A stretch of DNA of 64,000 nucleotides from Alternaria dauci (GCF_042100115.1 NC_091276.1:1302001-1366000); one strand, 5' to 3'. Positions 10,109 through 21,651 are shown, counted from the stretch's first letter. Made by a program: numbers and translations. Notes: a model not told the origin generated them from the sequence alone.

Positions 10109-12840
10109 TATGTGATTGGTATGCGAAAACCAAGTATCAAGTCTTTGGATGAAGAAGACTGTGAGACAAAGGGAGCTTGGAATTACGTATAATCGAGTAA
10201 TGTCGCAATGTAAGCTGGATGGCGGGGTGTGGGCTAATAACCCAGGGCATTACGTGCGAACGGGAGTTTCAATTGAGCGCGCGTCATCGTGGCGAACGAA
10301 AGCAGCGCCACATGCTTACTGGGCCGCATTGCGCCATGGTATGGCGAGATATATTGGAACACGTTCCGTATTCCCGTGGGTTGTGCGCAATGATTCGGAC
10401 GGGAATGGTGGACATGGAACGGTGTTAACTGAGAATGATGTCATTGGGAGCTCAATATGCGAACAATTATGAAAGGGAGCTAGTCCCACATCGGTACTAG
10501 TGATAATGCACGACATGAGCTATTCTCTTGATAACTTCCAATCTTCTAAAATCGCTACATCCTCTAGCACTGGAGTGATATAGGTTACTGACATGGTTCT
10601 GGAACCCTAGGCTGTCGTCGTTGTTGCAAAACGCGTTTCCCAACTCCAGGTTCAGCAGGTGGCACTACACTAGTGGGGCATCTCGGATCTTGAAGGGTCT
10701 GGTGAATGTAGGCCCTTCCTTCCTAGGGAAATGTCTGTTTCATCGAGTCTTTGATGTATTGACTTTGCTTGGGGAAGAAGGCATCGGGGATGGATGTTTG
10801 AAAGGGAAGTGGCTTAGGGAACGATGCCGCTTGTAAAGCGACAAGTGGGCATTGCTGTTAGTAGCTCAAAGAGAAGAGTGACTGGACGTTGCGCGAGGCC
10901 AAAGAGTTGAAGAAGACGGTTGATGCAAATGAATAGTTTAGTAATAGAAAGCCGTATTGTTAATATGGTAGAGTTGGAAAGCCAATATGCGACAAGACTA
11001 CGATGAAAACCTGTTCAAAACGCAGAATGAAGACTGAGCTGATGTCCATCGATTTGAATTGTTGAGGTGATAGACCGCAATGAGCCATGCAACGCGTGTT
11101 GGAGAAGACCGAGACAGGACTTGAGATAGACACAGATCAAGCCCATTTGTACAGAAAGAAGGTCAAAACCCCAATCGGCGAGGGAGTGTGAGGGAAGGTG
11201 TGGAGGTATCAGTGAACGGACCTGGAGACTCTGCAGGTGTTGGGCCAAGTTACTCCGCTAAGCGTATCGCGCCAACCGCCTCAGCCTACTCATACATGTC
11301 TGCCATGACGAACGCTTCTGAGGGCGGTCAGCAAAGGCAAATGTCAATTCACAAGCCTCCAGCAAGAATCGCGAAAGAGCTGAGCCACAAGCCGAATCTA
11401 CGAAGAGCTTGATGGTTATTGCAGAGTGGCCTTGTATCCGCAATCCTTACATAGTCTTACCTATTGAGAAGCTAACACGGCCAGACTTCCTCCAGCATAG
11501 GCCAAAGATCCACTCTGTCGTATGTGCGAGAGCGGTATACCGGTGTAAGACCCCACCACGCCATAGAAGGGAAAAATCGAACGCTACCCCTGTAGTCGCC
11601 TAGGTAGAGTATTGCTCTATAAAGGAAGATAGATTACTCTTCTGTAGTTGCCTAGTAGGGTGTTCGATTTTTCCCTTCTATGGCGTGCACTGCTTCATCT
11701 TGGGCACGTACATGATGGCTTTTGGGAGTAGCATCCGAGCAGCGTCTCGTATCCAATGCTTCTATTGTGGCGCATATACCACGATTGGAGCTTGTTCGGC
11801 GGTCGCCGATGCAGTCCATATGCGGCTTTGAGAACAATGTACCGGTATGGTGAGTGCAGCGCCAAACAATGTTTTGCGGAGCCCCATGCATTGGTCTCAC
11901 GCATGCTTGCATTGGAGCGGAGTCCCAATGTCTTATTATGGAGTCTGATCCACAGCTGCGTTGCTGACCCGAACTTCAATCTGCCCGCACCAAGCATCAA
12001 AAAGCTGCTACAGGCTTGTCGATGTCCAGAGTGTCCATGAGTTATGGGAACTTATCGATTAAGCACGAATGTGTTTCTTCAATATCAGTACTCGAGCGGA
12101 ACGGCACACTTGTCAGCCTCGACTTGTTGTTGGGACGCATCCTACCGTGCCGCTCGGAGGATGATGGGACCAATGGACGGTGGAAATGGTGCCCGAGATG
12201 TTCCGGTGGCAGGCTCGCTTGTATGCGTCTTGGCCATACGCCTCGGTAATGGCAACTTGGGACGGGATATGGACATCAATGTGGCATAGCGTTCAGGTGG
12301 TAAACAGCGCATCTCGGTGAGTGTGGAGATGCTTGGCAGGGCTTTTGTATCTAGACTCAGCGGTTCGACAGGATTCTGTGTCGGCGGTGATTTGCCAGGG
12401 TTGGATATCGGCTCCATGTGTGGCACTCTGAGCTGCGTACCACTGCTTACTGTTAGCTTCGAAGCGCGATTTTTGGAGTCTTTGTCCGTGCGGGAGTCTA
12501 TGCAAGACGCGTCCCAAGCATACGCTTGATGTAATGGCCAACCTAACGCGTTGCTTATTGTCTGGATATGCGCATAGCGCAGAGTGTGGAGCTGGGCGTC
12601 GACCGGGAAACATGGAAACAGGAACGAGGAACAAGCTGCGGGATATTCGGCGGGCGCGAGGCATTTTGACGGTATTGGGAAAGTCGAGATAGAAGAGTGG
12701 AGTAGGCGTCCCAACTGGGTGGAGATGGAAGGTGGCTGAGTCGAGATTGCCAGGCGACTAATGTGGTGTCGCGTGACGGCAAGTCGGGAACCTGCTTGGC
12801 ACTCACCACCACCAAGGCGTTATCAAGCCGGCCAATCCCC
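10109..12840. other. 2.7-kb non-coding region
   Basis: Only short, unrelated open frames occur on both strands. The minus-strand frame at 12142-12714 (190 codons) has a Ser/Pro/Cys-rich composition with no family resemblance. The only structured element is the inverted-repeat unit at 11557-11687, listed separately. Confidence 0.5.
11557..11687. mobile_element. MITE-like short inverted-repeat element
   Basis: The two ends of this 131-bp unit are perfect inverted copies over 26 bp (11557-11582 against 11662-11687, outermost bases CACGCCATAG / CTATGGCGTG). Inside, CTGTAGTCGCCTAG (11590-11603) recurs in direct orientation as CTGTAGTTGCCTAG (11642-11655). It has no coding capacity. Size and terminal repeats fit a non-autonomous DNA transposon remnant. 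No clear target-site duplication could be assigned, so an incidental hairpin cannot be excluded. Confidence 0.6.
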
Positions 12841-14058
12841 ATGTCTCGGTGCCATTTCACGGCCTTCGACTTGAATGCAGGGCAAACCTTCTCCAAGATG
12901 ATGATTCAGGACGAAGACTACTTTATCCCGCCCAAGAGTGGCCGATACCGCTGGTACAATGAACCCCGCCAAACCTCCATCAGGTCGATAAGGATGACGG
13001 ACGACAACACTGCTATGAATGATTCGAGCCCTTTGCTGCAGCTTCCTCGGGAACTACGCGACGAGATATGGGAGCTGGTTTTCAACTCGACGAGGCTGAC
13101 TTTCGGACTGCGATACACACCCCGCTATGGCGAGAGGTATCTCAAGCCTGCCCCACATTCCCTCGCGCTATTGCGCGCATCCCGCCAGATTCACATCGAA
13201 ACACGCGACATGTGGCTTCAGCGTGTTACTTTCAACTTTGAAGACCCCCAGACTATGCTAAACAGACTGTCCGAGTTGCCGGAGTCCACGGTGTCGAAGA
13301 TCCGCCACCTTCGGTTGATCGGCTCCCCAATGATGCGCTATCTCAAAGGCTTCGACGATCTCATGTACCGTCACGAATCCATCTTCCAGTTGCTTCCAGC
13401 GCTCCGATTGGACTGTTTGACCGTCTTCGCGGTGGCAGCTGCTGCACCGGAGTATGATGCAATCACGAATCTGATAAACCGCGGTAACGGATGGAGAGAG
13501 CTTCGCTATGTCACTCGGAGTTCACGCATGCTCGGCTTTAGCCCTTCCAGAAGCCACGGATCTCGTGAAACGGGGGACATTTGCCGTCAGCCGCAGCCCA
13601 GGTTTTGGAACAAGAGACTATCAAACAGAGATGGAGAAGATTCCGGATCTATTGTGCAAGTCTTGAGAGCGACCGAGGAAAATGACTGCACATCCGTCCT
13701 TGATCCAAACAGGCGCGAGCCTTTCGAACAGAACCCAGAAGAGCATGAACTTCAGGGATTTGGCGGGATTGATGATGAAGAGCTGACTAGAGGTGCTGGC
13801 GCCCGGAAAGCATTACTTGTCGTAGTGAAGCGCGGCGACAATGTCGACATTACTCAGAAGTCGCCTGGGTACGGGAAAGAGCGTGACATGAAAGCGAGGT
13901 TTAACAAGAGAAGCTGGAGGCTGCGCAAAAAAGTCATTGTTTGGACACCACTAGATGCGGAGAAAGATGACGATGACGTTGGCAACGGTTGGGCGAGACC
14001 TCAGATACGACGTCCACCGTACGGCTTTGACGATTACTACGATATTGACGATATATGA
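12841..14058 (+). CDS. F-box-like domain protein of unknown function
   Basis: A single-exon frame of about 405 aa from the ATG at 12841; in-frame ATGs at 12898 and 12994 are alternatives. The motif SPLLQLPRELRDEIWELVF just after residue 50 is the short F-box/2EXR-like helix common in Dothideomycete proteins. The block SLALLRASRQIHIETRDM follows, as in that family. The rest is rich in charged residues (EEDD-type tracts) and ends in FDDYYDIDDI. Such proteins are often assumed to be substrate adaptors of SCF ubiquitin ligases, but function is rarely tested. The open frame extends upstream of 12841 without an ATG. Confidence 0.65.
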   Translation: MSRCHFTAFDLNAGQTFSKMMIQDEDYFIPPKSGRYRWYNEPRQTSIRSIRMTDDNTAMNDSSPLLQLPRELRDEIWELVFNSTRLTFGLRYTPRYGERYLKPAPHSLALLRASRQIHIETRDMWLQRVTFNFEDPQTMLNRLSELPESTVSKIRHLRLIGSPMMRYLKGFDDLMYRHESIFQLLPALRLDCLTVFAVAAAAPEYDAITNLINRGNGWRELRYVTRSSRMLGFSPSRSHGSRETGDICRQPQPRFWNKRLSNRDGEDSGSIVQVLRATEENDCTSVLDPNRREPFEQNPEEHELQGFGGIDDEELTRGAGARKALLVVVKRGDNVDITQKSPGYGKERDMKARFNKRSWRLRKKVIVWTPLDAEKDDDDVGNGWARPQIRRPPYGFDDYYDIDDI

Positions 14059-15080
14059 AAAGAAGCGGGCGACCTCATGTTGTAATCCTTGGGGTTTGCG
14101 GGGCGGCTGGCTCGCTCCCGCATCGTTCCATTTCACTTGCAACATGCAACATGATGCCTTTTCGACATTCACGACTGCAGAGAGCTAATTGCGGCTGGCA
14201 CCGTACGACGTATTCTGCCACCATTTCAGAGACTGTACGGCCACCCATCTCCATCTTACCGATCCTACTCTCCCAGCTAAATGGCATTACAGCGACATCA
14301 CGAATCACCCCATGGATGGAATAGGACTGGTATCCTTGCGTAGCTTGCACAAGCAATCTGCGTATGTCGGCTGCGGCATGAAAGAGGTTCGGGTGCTTCC
14401 AAATCCTTGGAAATCTGAAACCTGATACCATCACCGTCATGAAGCGTCACAACAGTGATAATTATGATCCATGCAGTTGGGCTTTTATATGAAGCATTGC
14501 CCTTTTTCCTTTTTACAAATGGCTTTCGGCGTATTGGTCGGGCGCATAGGGTTCTGGTCACGGTCGTCATGATGTATCGTTTCGGCGCATTGTTGAGAGC
14601 TCTCTGAGCAGGCTCAGGCAGTCAGACACTAGAACAAATACTACTCCCGTAAAACCCATACGTTCCGTCGTCCTTCCCTTGTCGTTCGCATTGTTCACTG
14701 AGAAGCGTTATCATCGTCGATGCCGGTTTTGGAAAGAAGACGGATTTGTACGTGATTACGAGCACGACCATCTTCGGTCTATCGCACGGCTATTAGAGAC
14801 AGTGTTAACACTCGCATTACGATGAGACCAGATATCTGTAGTGGCTTATCAAACGATATCCCAGATCACGTTACCGCCTCCCCCTCGCGAGTACCATGAT
14901 ATGCAACCCCAGACGGGGTGTCCAACAAGGTACTACTACACACAATCATGCACCTCTACCGCCACAAAAACGAAATTCCCTTCACAAAACTCCAACTAGA
15001 CCCGTCCTGCGCCTCCAGATAGCTTTGCGACTTCTGAACACCCAACGGCTTCCCGAATCCCATCGAACAGACTTGCCAAA
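14059..15080. other. intergenic / uS14 promoter region
   Basis: Short frames only. The last 150 bases are CA/CT-rich with several candidate pyrimidine tracts, as expected for a ribosomal-protein gene leader. No RNA gene was recognised. Confidence 0.45.
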
Positions 15081-15385
15081 ATGTCGCACGAATCAGTCTG
15101 GTACTCGCGCCCACGAACTTACGGAAAGGCTTCTATCGGCTGGTACGTTGGACCAACTCCATTGAGAAGAAGACTGACTGCTGATTTTATTGGTAGTGTT
15201 GTCACTGGTGACAAGAAGAAGTCTGGTATCATTCGCAAATACGGACTCAACATGAGTCGTCAGGCTTTCCGCGAGAAGGCACAGGATATTGGCTTCGTCA
15301 AGGTACGCTGGAGAGGCAAACCTTCTAGACAGAAATTCGAATCGGATAGATAGAGTGAGAGCTGACTGAGAAGTAGTACCGCTAA
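15081..15385 (+). CDS. RPS29: Cytosolic small-subunit ribosomal protein uS14 (S29), divergent zinc-site form
   Basis: Three exons: 15081-15142, 15197-15302 and a 9-nt terminal exon 15377-15385 (Tyr-Arg-stop), giving 58 aa. uS14 sits in the head of the 40S subunit and normally binds zinc through two CxxC pairs. The N terminus [16 protein letters not shown], the block IRKYGLN and the ending [14 protein letters not shown] are typical of eukaryotic uS14. The zinc site is not: only C21 remains. The second Cys of the first pair is replaced (CVVT), the segment to IRKYGLN is two residues longer (GDKKKSG), and the second pair reads MSRQA instead of ICRQC. The two introns are phase consistent, with CTGAC branch points. 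It could be a zinc-independent paralogue of a canonical gene elsewhere or the main copy of this lineage. The identity as uS14 is firm, the meaning of the change is not. Confidence 0.85.
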
Positions 15386-15703
15386 GACTGTCAGAAACAG
15401 GGGAGAGCCGTGATGGGGGACTCTTAACCATCCAGATACAAGGGTACCATATCAAAAGTTTGGTTATGAGGAAAAAGATGAGTCACAGAAGAAATGAATT
15501 CATCCTTAAATTCTAGTCATGTAGTTGAACTCATCCCATACTGTCCGGGTGTTTACAATTGATCAAAACGGAGGCTCTACGCATATCTACATGAACATTC
15601 AGCCAAGAACCAATTCGACGACCCAAAATAACCTCCAAACCCCCAATATGCTTTCACACCCCCAAAACATTCTGCGTCGACGTCTAAGCTGCCGTACGCT
15701 GGT

Positions 15704-17314
15704 CTAGAAGCTCGCAACATGATAGCTTTCTAACACATTGTCAGGCTCAGACATCGGATGCAATACTTGCAGAAGGCCTTGCGGGTTCCCAGTCTCGTAA
15801 TCTTTCCCAATTTTCACGATCTGAGGGGCCGTATTCGCGACCTTACTCTCAGTCTTGCCCGTAATTTGCTCTACAGACTTGACCATGTCGAAGTCACCGT
15901 AGACATTGCTTGGCTCCTCGCACATCTTGTAGTAGGGAAGCCCGTGATATAGATATCTTTCGTGGAGAAGGGGCGGCGCAAGGGACTTGGCACCAGTTAC
16001 AGCCTGGTATAGCACAGAGTTGAGGATCTGGGCATTGAGGACAGTGGTCTTGGTAGTATCCCAATTGGGTCGATGCGTATCGCGATGTATGACTTGCTTA
16101 ATTAGACCACCAACTGCAATATTCATTTCGGGTATAGGCTTGTCTATAGGGGAGCCGGCACCTCGAAGGCGAAGGATCAGATGGATAGTGGCTTCCTTGA
16201 AGATGCGATAGTCCTCGAAGACTCGCCCGTCTATCGTATAGTTAGCACATTAATATCCGTTCAGATTATCACTGAGCTAATTTACCCTCAAGCTGCTTGC
16301 CCGCATATATCAAGCGGATCATGCTGATTGGAATGCCCGTGGCTTCACGAATACGGAGCTTGAAGTTATCGATGGGCTCCAGATTTGTGACGTTGAAGGT
16401 CTTGGTTGTACCATTGAGGTGCTTCAGGAAGATCTGCATGGGTCTACCTGGAAATGTACGCGAGATAGGGAGCTTGTAAGGGGTTATTTCGATCTGTACT
16501 CCGCCTATTGCGTCCTGCTGGGCCATTTGCGCTTCAACCGAGAGTCCGCTGTACAAAGGGGTAGCAACGAATTGGCGAACGGTACCGTCTCCGTTGGCGA
16601 TTCCATCAATCCACTTCTGCCCCGGTACCACGACATAATCTTGAGGAGGAGACGCGGCTTTGGGGTCAGACGAAGTTGTCACTAGTTGCATTTGATGTCG
16701 AGAGCGGCTAGCCATGAGCTCCGTAGCGGTTTGGGCTGAAATCACATTCACGCCGCCAACGTAGATCTTGATCATATACGGTAGCATGTCTTCATGAATG
16801 GTACTGAAGTTGATCCACATGGCTTCGGATTCTGGAACATATTCGTCAGGCTGGGACTTTTTGTTACGGGCACTTAATGGTTACACTTACGATACATGGG
16901 AAAGAGTACTCCTCCCTTGGCAGCCATGCCTGAAGGCAGGGTTTTGCTATATTGCGATACGGGCTTGAGTGGAAAAGCACCAAGGTCGGGAGGAAGGTAG
17001 TTTGGTTCCTCAGTTTCAGGTACGCGAACTGTCCGTCGGAAGGAGATCTTCAGGTCGCCGTTCGCGACTAGGGCATCGTCCTTGATCTCGCAAGTCATAC
17101 CGAGCACGGTCACAGCTGCGGTTGTTTGACTGTATATATTAGCTACACGAACTGTCTGTATTTGCCCAGGAAAGTCAGGATCTAAGTCGAGCGCAAACGC
17201 GAACGCCGTCGAGGTGAAGAAACTAGACAGTGTCCAGGTAAGTGCAAAACAAACGAAAACTTAGAGCAACCAGTTTGAGGCGAAGTTGTGCGGAGAATCC
17301 AGGGTCCAACACAT
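15704..17314 (-). CDS. protein with an internal ubiquitin domain, possible secretory signal
   Basis: Proposed minus-strand exons: 17314-17271, 17222-16891, 16831-16286 and 16230-15704 (482 aa). The ubiquitin fold occupies about residues 257-332 (DNA 16439-16154, crossing the last intron). It opens MQIFLKHL, contains LIYAGKQLEDGRVFEDY and ends HLILRLRGAG. Equivalents of K6, K27, K48 and K63 and of the L8-I44-V70 patch (here L, I, I) are retained. A roughly 120-residue unknown region (YVVVPGQKWIDGIA, IGGVQIEITPYK) precedes it, and about 150 residues follow. The N terminus is unsure: the only nearby ATG (17314) is joined through a weak 48-nt intron (donor GTTGCT), and the adjoining FFTSTAFAFALD looks like the end of a signal peptide. 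It lies 115 bp downstream of the SIP3 stop, on the same strand. Function unknown. Confidence 0.7.
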
Positions 17315-17429
17315 TTTTGGAGCCGAGATGATTTATCTGCGTTGTGTGGGTTGCGCGATGACATTATACTCTTGTCCGGTACGCTGCCCCCAACTCCGTA
17401 CTGAGCCCAATAGCTAGCCGAAGTAAGAC

Positions 17430-20400
17430 TCAAACTAGACCCTTCCGGCTCTCCTCAACCACCCTCAAGCTCTTCTGACAATCTCCGCAATAACCTTTCA
17501 CCCAGTTTTCCACCTGCTTCTCTTTCCCCTTCTTAGCTGCGCTCTCCAAGAGCTGTCCAACCTTGCTGCATTTGTGAGTCTCATCCAGCAACCAGTTTTC
17601 GTATTCCGCTTCCACTACTTCTTTCTCAATCCGATTGACAACCCGTAGAGCAACGAGTAGGTCATGACGATGCGAGCCAAGGCTCTGTCGCGTGCGGTGG
17701 AGACGCTGGGTGCTATGCGTAGAGGGTCTAAAGAATGACTGTGTCGAAACTGCCGATAAGGGGTTCTGAAGCAGAGTCGTGAATGTCTGATGGCTATGCA
17801 AAGTTAGCTACGTCAGGATTTCAAGTCGAGGGCAACGGACCATTTGTTCTCAGTGCTAGCCGCAACTGGTACTGAAAACTCAAGATCTGTACTATTCCTG
17901 TTCAAGAACGACTCCTCAATGTCGCGAATGTAAATCGAGCGGGTCATTGTAGTCGATGGTTTGACGCCCAGTCGCGACATATAGTTTACGGCATTTCGCT
18001 CATGCCACCAGTTCCAACTGTCTCTTGAAGTGTAGAAGAAATTGGCACCGCCACTGACTAACAGGAGGCCAAAGAGCAAAGAGTGTGCTGAAACGACTTT
18101 GCCAAGCCCTGCGCCGATTGCCAGTATCCAACTCATAACTGTTGACAGCACACTGATGACAATGTTGCCTATATATTGCGCAACAAAAGAAGCTGTTGTC
18201 TGTGGCCGTAACTTGAACTTCCGTGGTCGGTTTGGCGGTGGAATTTCCTGCGCATCGAGCTGCACAGCTTGTGTCTGAGCTCCAATCTGACCGAATATAC
18301 CCGTAACCTTGTTCGTGCTTCGGTTGTGACCGAGCCTTGCGACCTGGTCATTGACGACATCAACAAGATCCTGAGCCTCAAGCTCCAAGTCTTGCAAGGC
18401 TTGACGTTCGATGAGCTTCTTCGCAAAACGTGGATTTCGCTTCCAGTCTACCTTTGTATGGATAGCCAGTTTGCACCGTGCTTTCGAGACATGTGTGATG
18501 ACAGTCTTGCTGAGAAGCACAAATCGCTCGTGCCCTGGCAGGTACCAAGGCGTTTTGCGATCCGAGATGACGTAACAAAGATGGTCGTTCAAGACCTCAA
18601 TGACTTGGTAGTCATTTATAACGACCGCTCCGTTTTTACCCGGCTGCGCGACTTCATACTCGAAATCCCTTCGTTGGAGGTTTTTGTCACTCGTGATCCA
18701 GGGGCCTTGAACAATGCGCGATGCTCTCCTCTCCCGGTATAGCAACTGGAACACAGCGCTCTTGTCGCCAAAGAGTATATGAAATAGTCCTTTTGCGCTA
18801 ATGTCATACTCCTTCTCCACAGCAACTTGCGTCATGCCAGCAGGGGCGAAGACCACAGCTTGCGATGGAAGCTTGAATTTGGTGGCGTTCTTTCCAGCAC
18901 TTGTACCTGATGGTCCAAATAGGTTGCCATCGATGCGGAGACTTGCTTTGATATTCTTCCCACCGCCATAAGTATTTGGGTCAATAGGCGTGTCTGGGGA
19001 TATCTCCTCCCAGCCCTCTTCTCCCGCTGAATTAAGACTTTCGTCCGTCTCCATCTTGATCATCCCCTTTACTGTTTCTTCCAAGTTGTGCTCTCGGGAA
19101 GTAGTATTGCGTACAAGGAAGTTTAAGCGACGCAAGAGCAATTTGAGAGGCTCGAGGAACGTCTTGACAGTAAGCCTGGTTGCACCATCTTCTCTGGAGC
19201 CTGACTTGAAGTGGAGGAAGAGAAAGTCGCAGTCCTTGCCGGGTGCAGCGGTGACTTCATCAATGGAAGCCATGCTTATTCCAGTGACAAGCACAAGACC
19301 AAGATGGTTGCTGTAAAAGTAGATATTCTTGGTTGTGACATATACGCGTCCGGGGAACTCTTGTTGCTCTGTAGGATTCCACACCGCACGGAATACTAGC
19401 ACAACCTTCTCCGCCCGAGGCACTGTCGGAAAAAGTATACGGAACTGCGCATCTTGCATCCGCAAAGCGAGAGGGTAGTAGTTTGGGAAATCAACCTCTT
19501 CGGCATTGGGCTTGTTGGGCACTGGAATGGGTCCGCCCATGCTACTTGACTTACGGTGAGTAGCGCTAGTTGGGACAGTAGGTGCTACCTCTGTTCCATT
19601 CTTCTCATCACTGGGCCCGACAACTGGGGATGGATTGACGGGGCTTGGAGGCCCAGATTGGCTACGATCACGAGTGTTGGTCTCTTCTTCGCGCCCAATA
19701 ACGTTGACGTATCCCCAGTTGACTGAGCCCCACAGGTTGGCCATAAGCCCACCAGGCATGTTACCCTGACGACCGGTCCCAAGACCTCGCTCTCCGCTCA
19801 CAGCGACAGCGGCTTTGCTAAGGTTTGTCGGAGCCGGCGGGCTCGCAAGGGTGGAGGGAGCGAGACTAGTATACGGAAGTGTCTGGCCCATGACAAGGCG
19901 AGTATCAGGAAGTCCGGGTGCAGGAGCGGCAATTTGTCCGGCCTGCACAATGTTATGACTAGCTGAGGCAAGACTCGCGGAGATGAGGCTAGCAATGCCA
20001 CCGCTGGCAGAAGAGGGGTTGCTTCCACTCAATTGAGGGTTTACTGTGGATTTTCTTGTCAAGTCGAGTTTCTCCATGATCCTAGCAGTGTGATCACGGC
20101 GGCTGCTATCGCCTTCAGTCGTAGTGCCACGTCGAGACGACACGTCGAAGCTACCGCGTGTCGCGTTGCCATCACCACCAGGGACGCCGAGCGATTCGGC
20201 ACGGTCCATAGCAACTGCATCTTCACCTGGTTGGCCAGCGTATCCCTCAGAGGTCTTTGCGGCAAACTCGGGAGCTATGGGAGGGCTTATAGAAAAAGCA
20301 GCGTCTACGGACGCCGCGCCCGACAGATCCTTGGATGTGTCCTCGAGGGCTTTGCGCTTGGCAACCTCAAAGGAGGAGATCCATTCGGTGATGTCGTTCT

Positions 20401-21651
20401 GGGTCTCGGCTTGGAGAAGGATGGTAGTGTCTTTTGTTTTGACCTCGAAGCAGAAGCGTCGCTCCTCGGCAAAGGCTGGCCGGATGCCGCATAGCAGCAC
20501 ACCGATCTTGTCTGACTCTTCAACGGCACCGGACCGCGTCCCCTGCGTGAGCCAGCCAAAGATGCCATTTTTGACGAAGAACCAACGTCTGACCCAATAG
20601 GTCCTGGCGGGCTTGCCGGTGATTGTGCGCTGGAACAGCCAGCCCTGTTTCTCTGCCTTTTCAACGCCAAACTCGGGCTTTGCTGGAGACGGTAGGTTTG
20701 CGGAAGAAGGCGCGGTGCCGAGGTAGGGGACAGTCGAAGCTGCATATGTATCCAAGTCTCGTGACGGCCTTGCACTGACTTCGGCTGCACCCTCGATCTG
20801 CTGCCGTGCCAGATGCAGCTCTCGCTTGAAGACACGCTCGCCGTTCTCCATTTCCTTACTCCAGCCGCGTACGCGCTCGACATCTGTTGTCCATGAGTTG
20901 AAGCCTTTGCTTGAAGCCTCTGTTGCGGCCTTCATGTCTTTCCACTGCTCGTTGACGACCTTGACTAGTATCTTGTCTAGCGTCAACCGCACCTGGGGGG
21001 CCATGACGCAGAAGTTCATGCTGGCTTGGAGGTATGCTCGTCGCGCCTCATGCAGCTGGAAGGCATCCTCCCTCAGCGACGACGCCTCCTTTGTCTTGAC
21101 TTGACCGGCATAGCGTGCAATGGCCCCGTCGAATGTGCGCTGTGTCGAGTCGAGGTTCTTGCGCGCCTCCTTGAGCATGCGCAAGTCGTTGGCCACGAAC
21201 GCCCTCATGGGCTCGCACATGGTCTGCTCGGCCCTCTTCATGCTGCGCAATGCGCCATTCCAGAACTCGCGTGCGCCCTCTCCGAATCGCTTCAGGGCCA
21301 GGACAGTGTAATCGTGGTCGACGACTGCTTCGGAGAGCTGCAGTGGAGGGTGCGAGGCTTGTATGTACGTGTCGATGAGCGACTGCATGTTGGTGCATTC
21401 TGCGGCCAGTTTCGACGTCACCGTGGCGAAGGAGGTGAGCCATCGTTCTATCAGCTCGATCTGGTCGCCGTAGTGGACGGCGGTGGCGCGGAACGTGGGC
21501 GAATCGAGGGCGGCTTCTTTGATTACGACTGGTCTGGGTGTCTGTGTCAGTGTGTGCCTGTCCATGTAGCTCACGTCGTCGGGACAAACATCAGATCCAG
21601 CGGTCTGGAGACGGGCTCTATGCTGAGTTGCGGCGGCATCTCGTCCGCCAT
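17430..21651 (-). CDS. SIP3: SIP3/LAM-type protein: BAR, PH, GRAM and VASt domains with C-terminal membrane segments
   Basis: Proposed exons: 21651-21575, 21533-17841 and 17793-17430 (1377 aa). The family (yeast Sip3/Lam3) transfers sterol at ER-plasma membrane contacts. Domain order, approximate residues: BAR-like helices 37-285; PH 318-415 (QGWLFQRTITGKP, ARTYWVRRWFFVKNG); disordered Ser/Gly/Pro linker; GRAM 707-830 (FPGRVYVTTKNIYFYSNHLG); VASt 907-1080 (KFKLPSQAVVFAPAG, HTKVDWKRNPR); hydrophobic segments about 1147-1200 (VISVLSTVMSWILAIGAGLG, LLFGLLLVSGGANFFY). The start MADEMPPQLS was chosen because splicing a 41-nt GTGAGC...CAG intron joins it to the conserved PVVIKEAALDSPTFR. The last exon (RHDLLVALRVVNRIEKEVVEAE, YCGDC) matches the usual family C terminus. 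Its intron has a weak GTCCGT donor but a good GCTAAC branch point and CATAG acceptor. Confidence 0.87.

Noticed and set aside
12142..12714. 190-codon minus-strand frame upstream of the F-box-like gene
   Set aside because: Ser/Pro/Cys-rich composition, no motif and no splice partners; probably chance.
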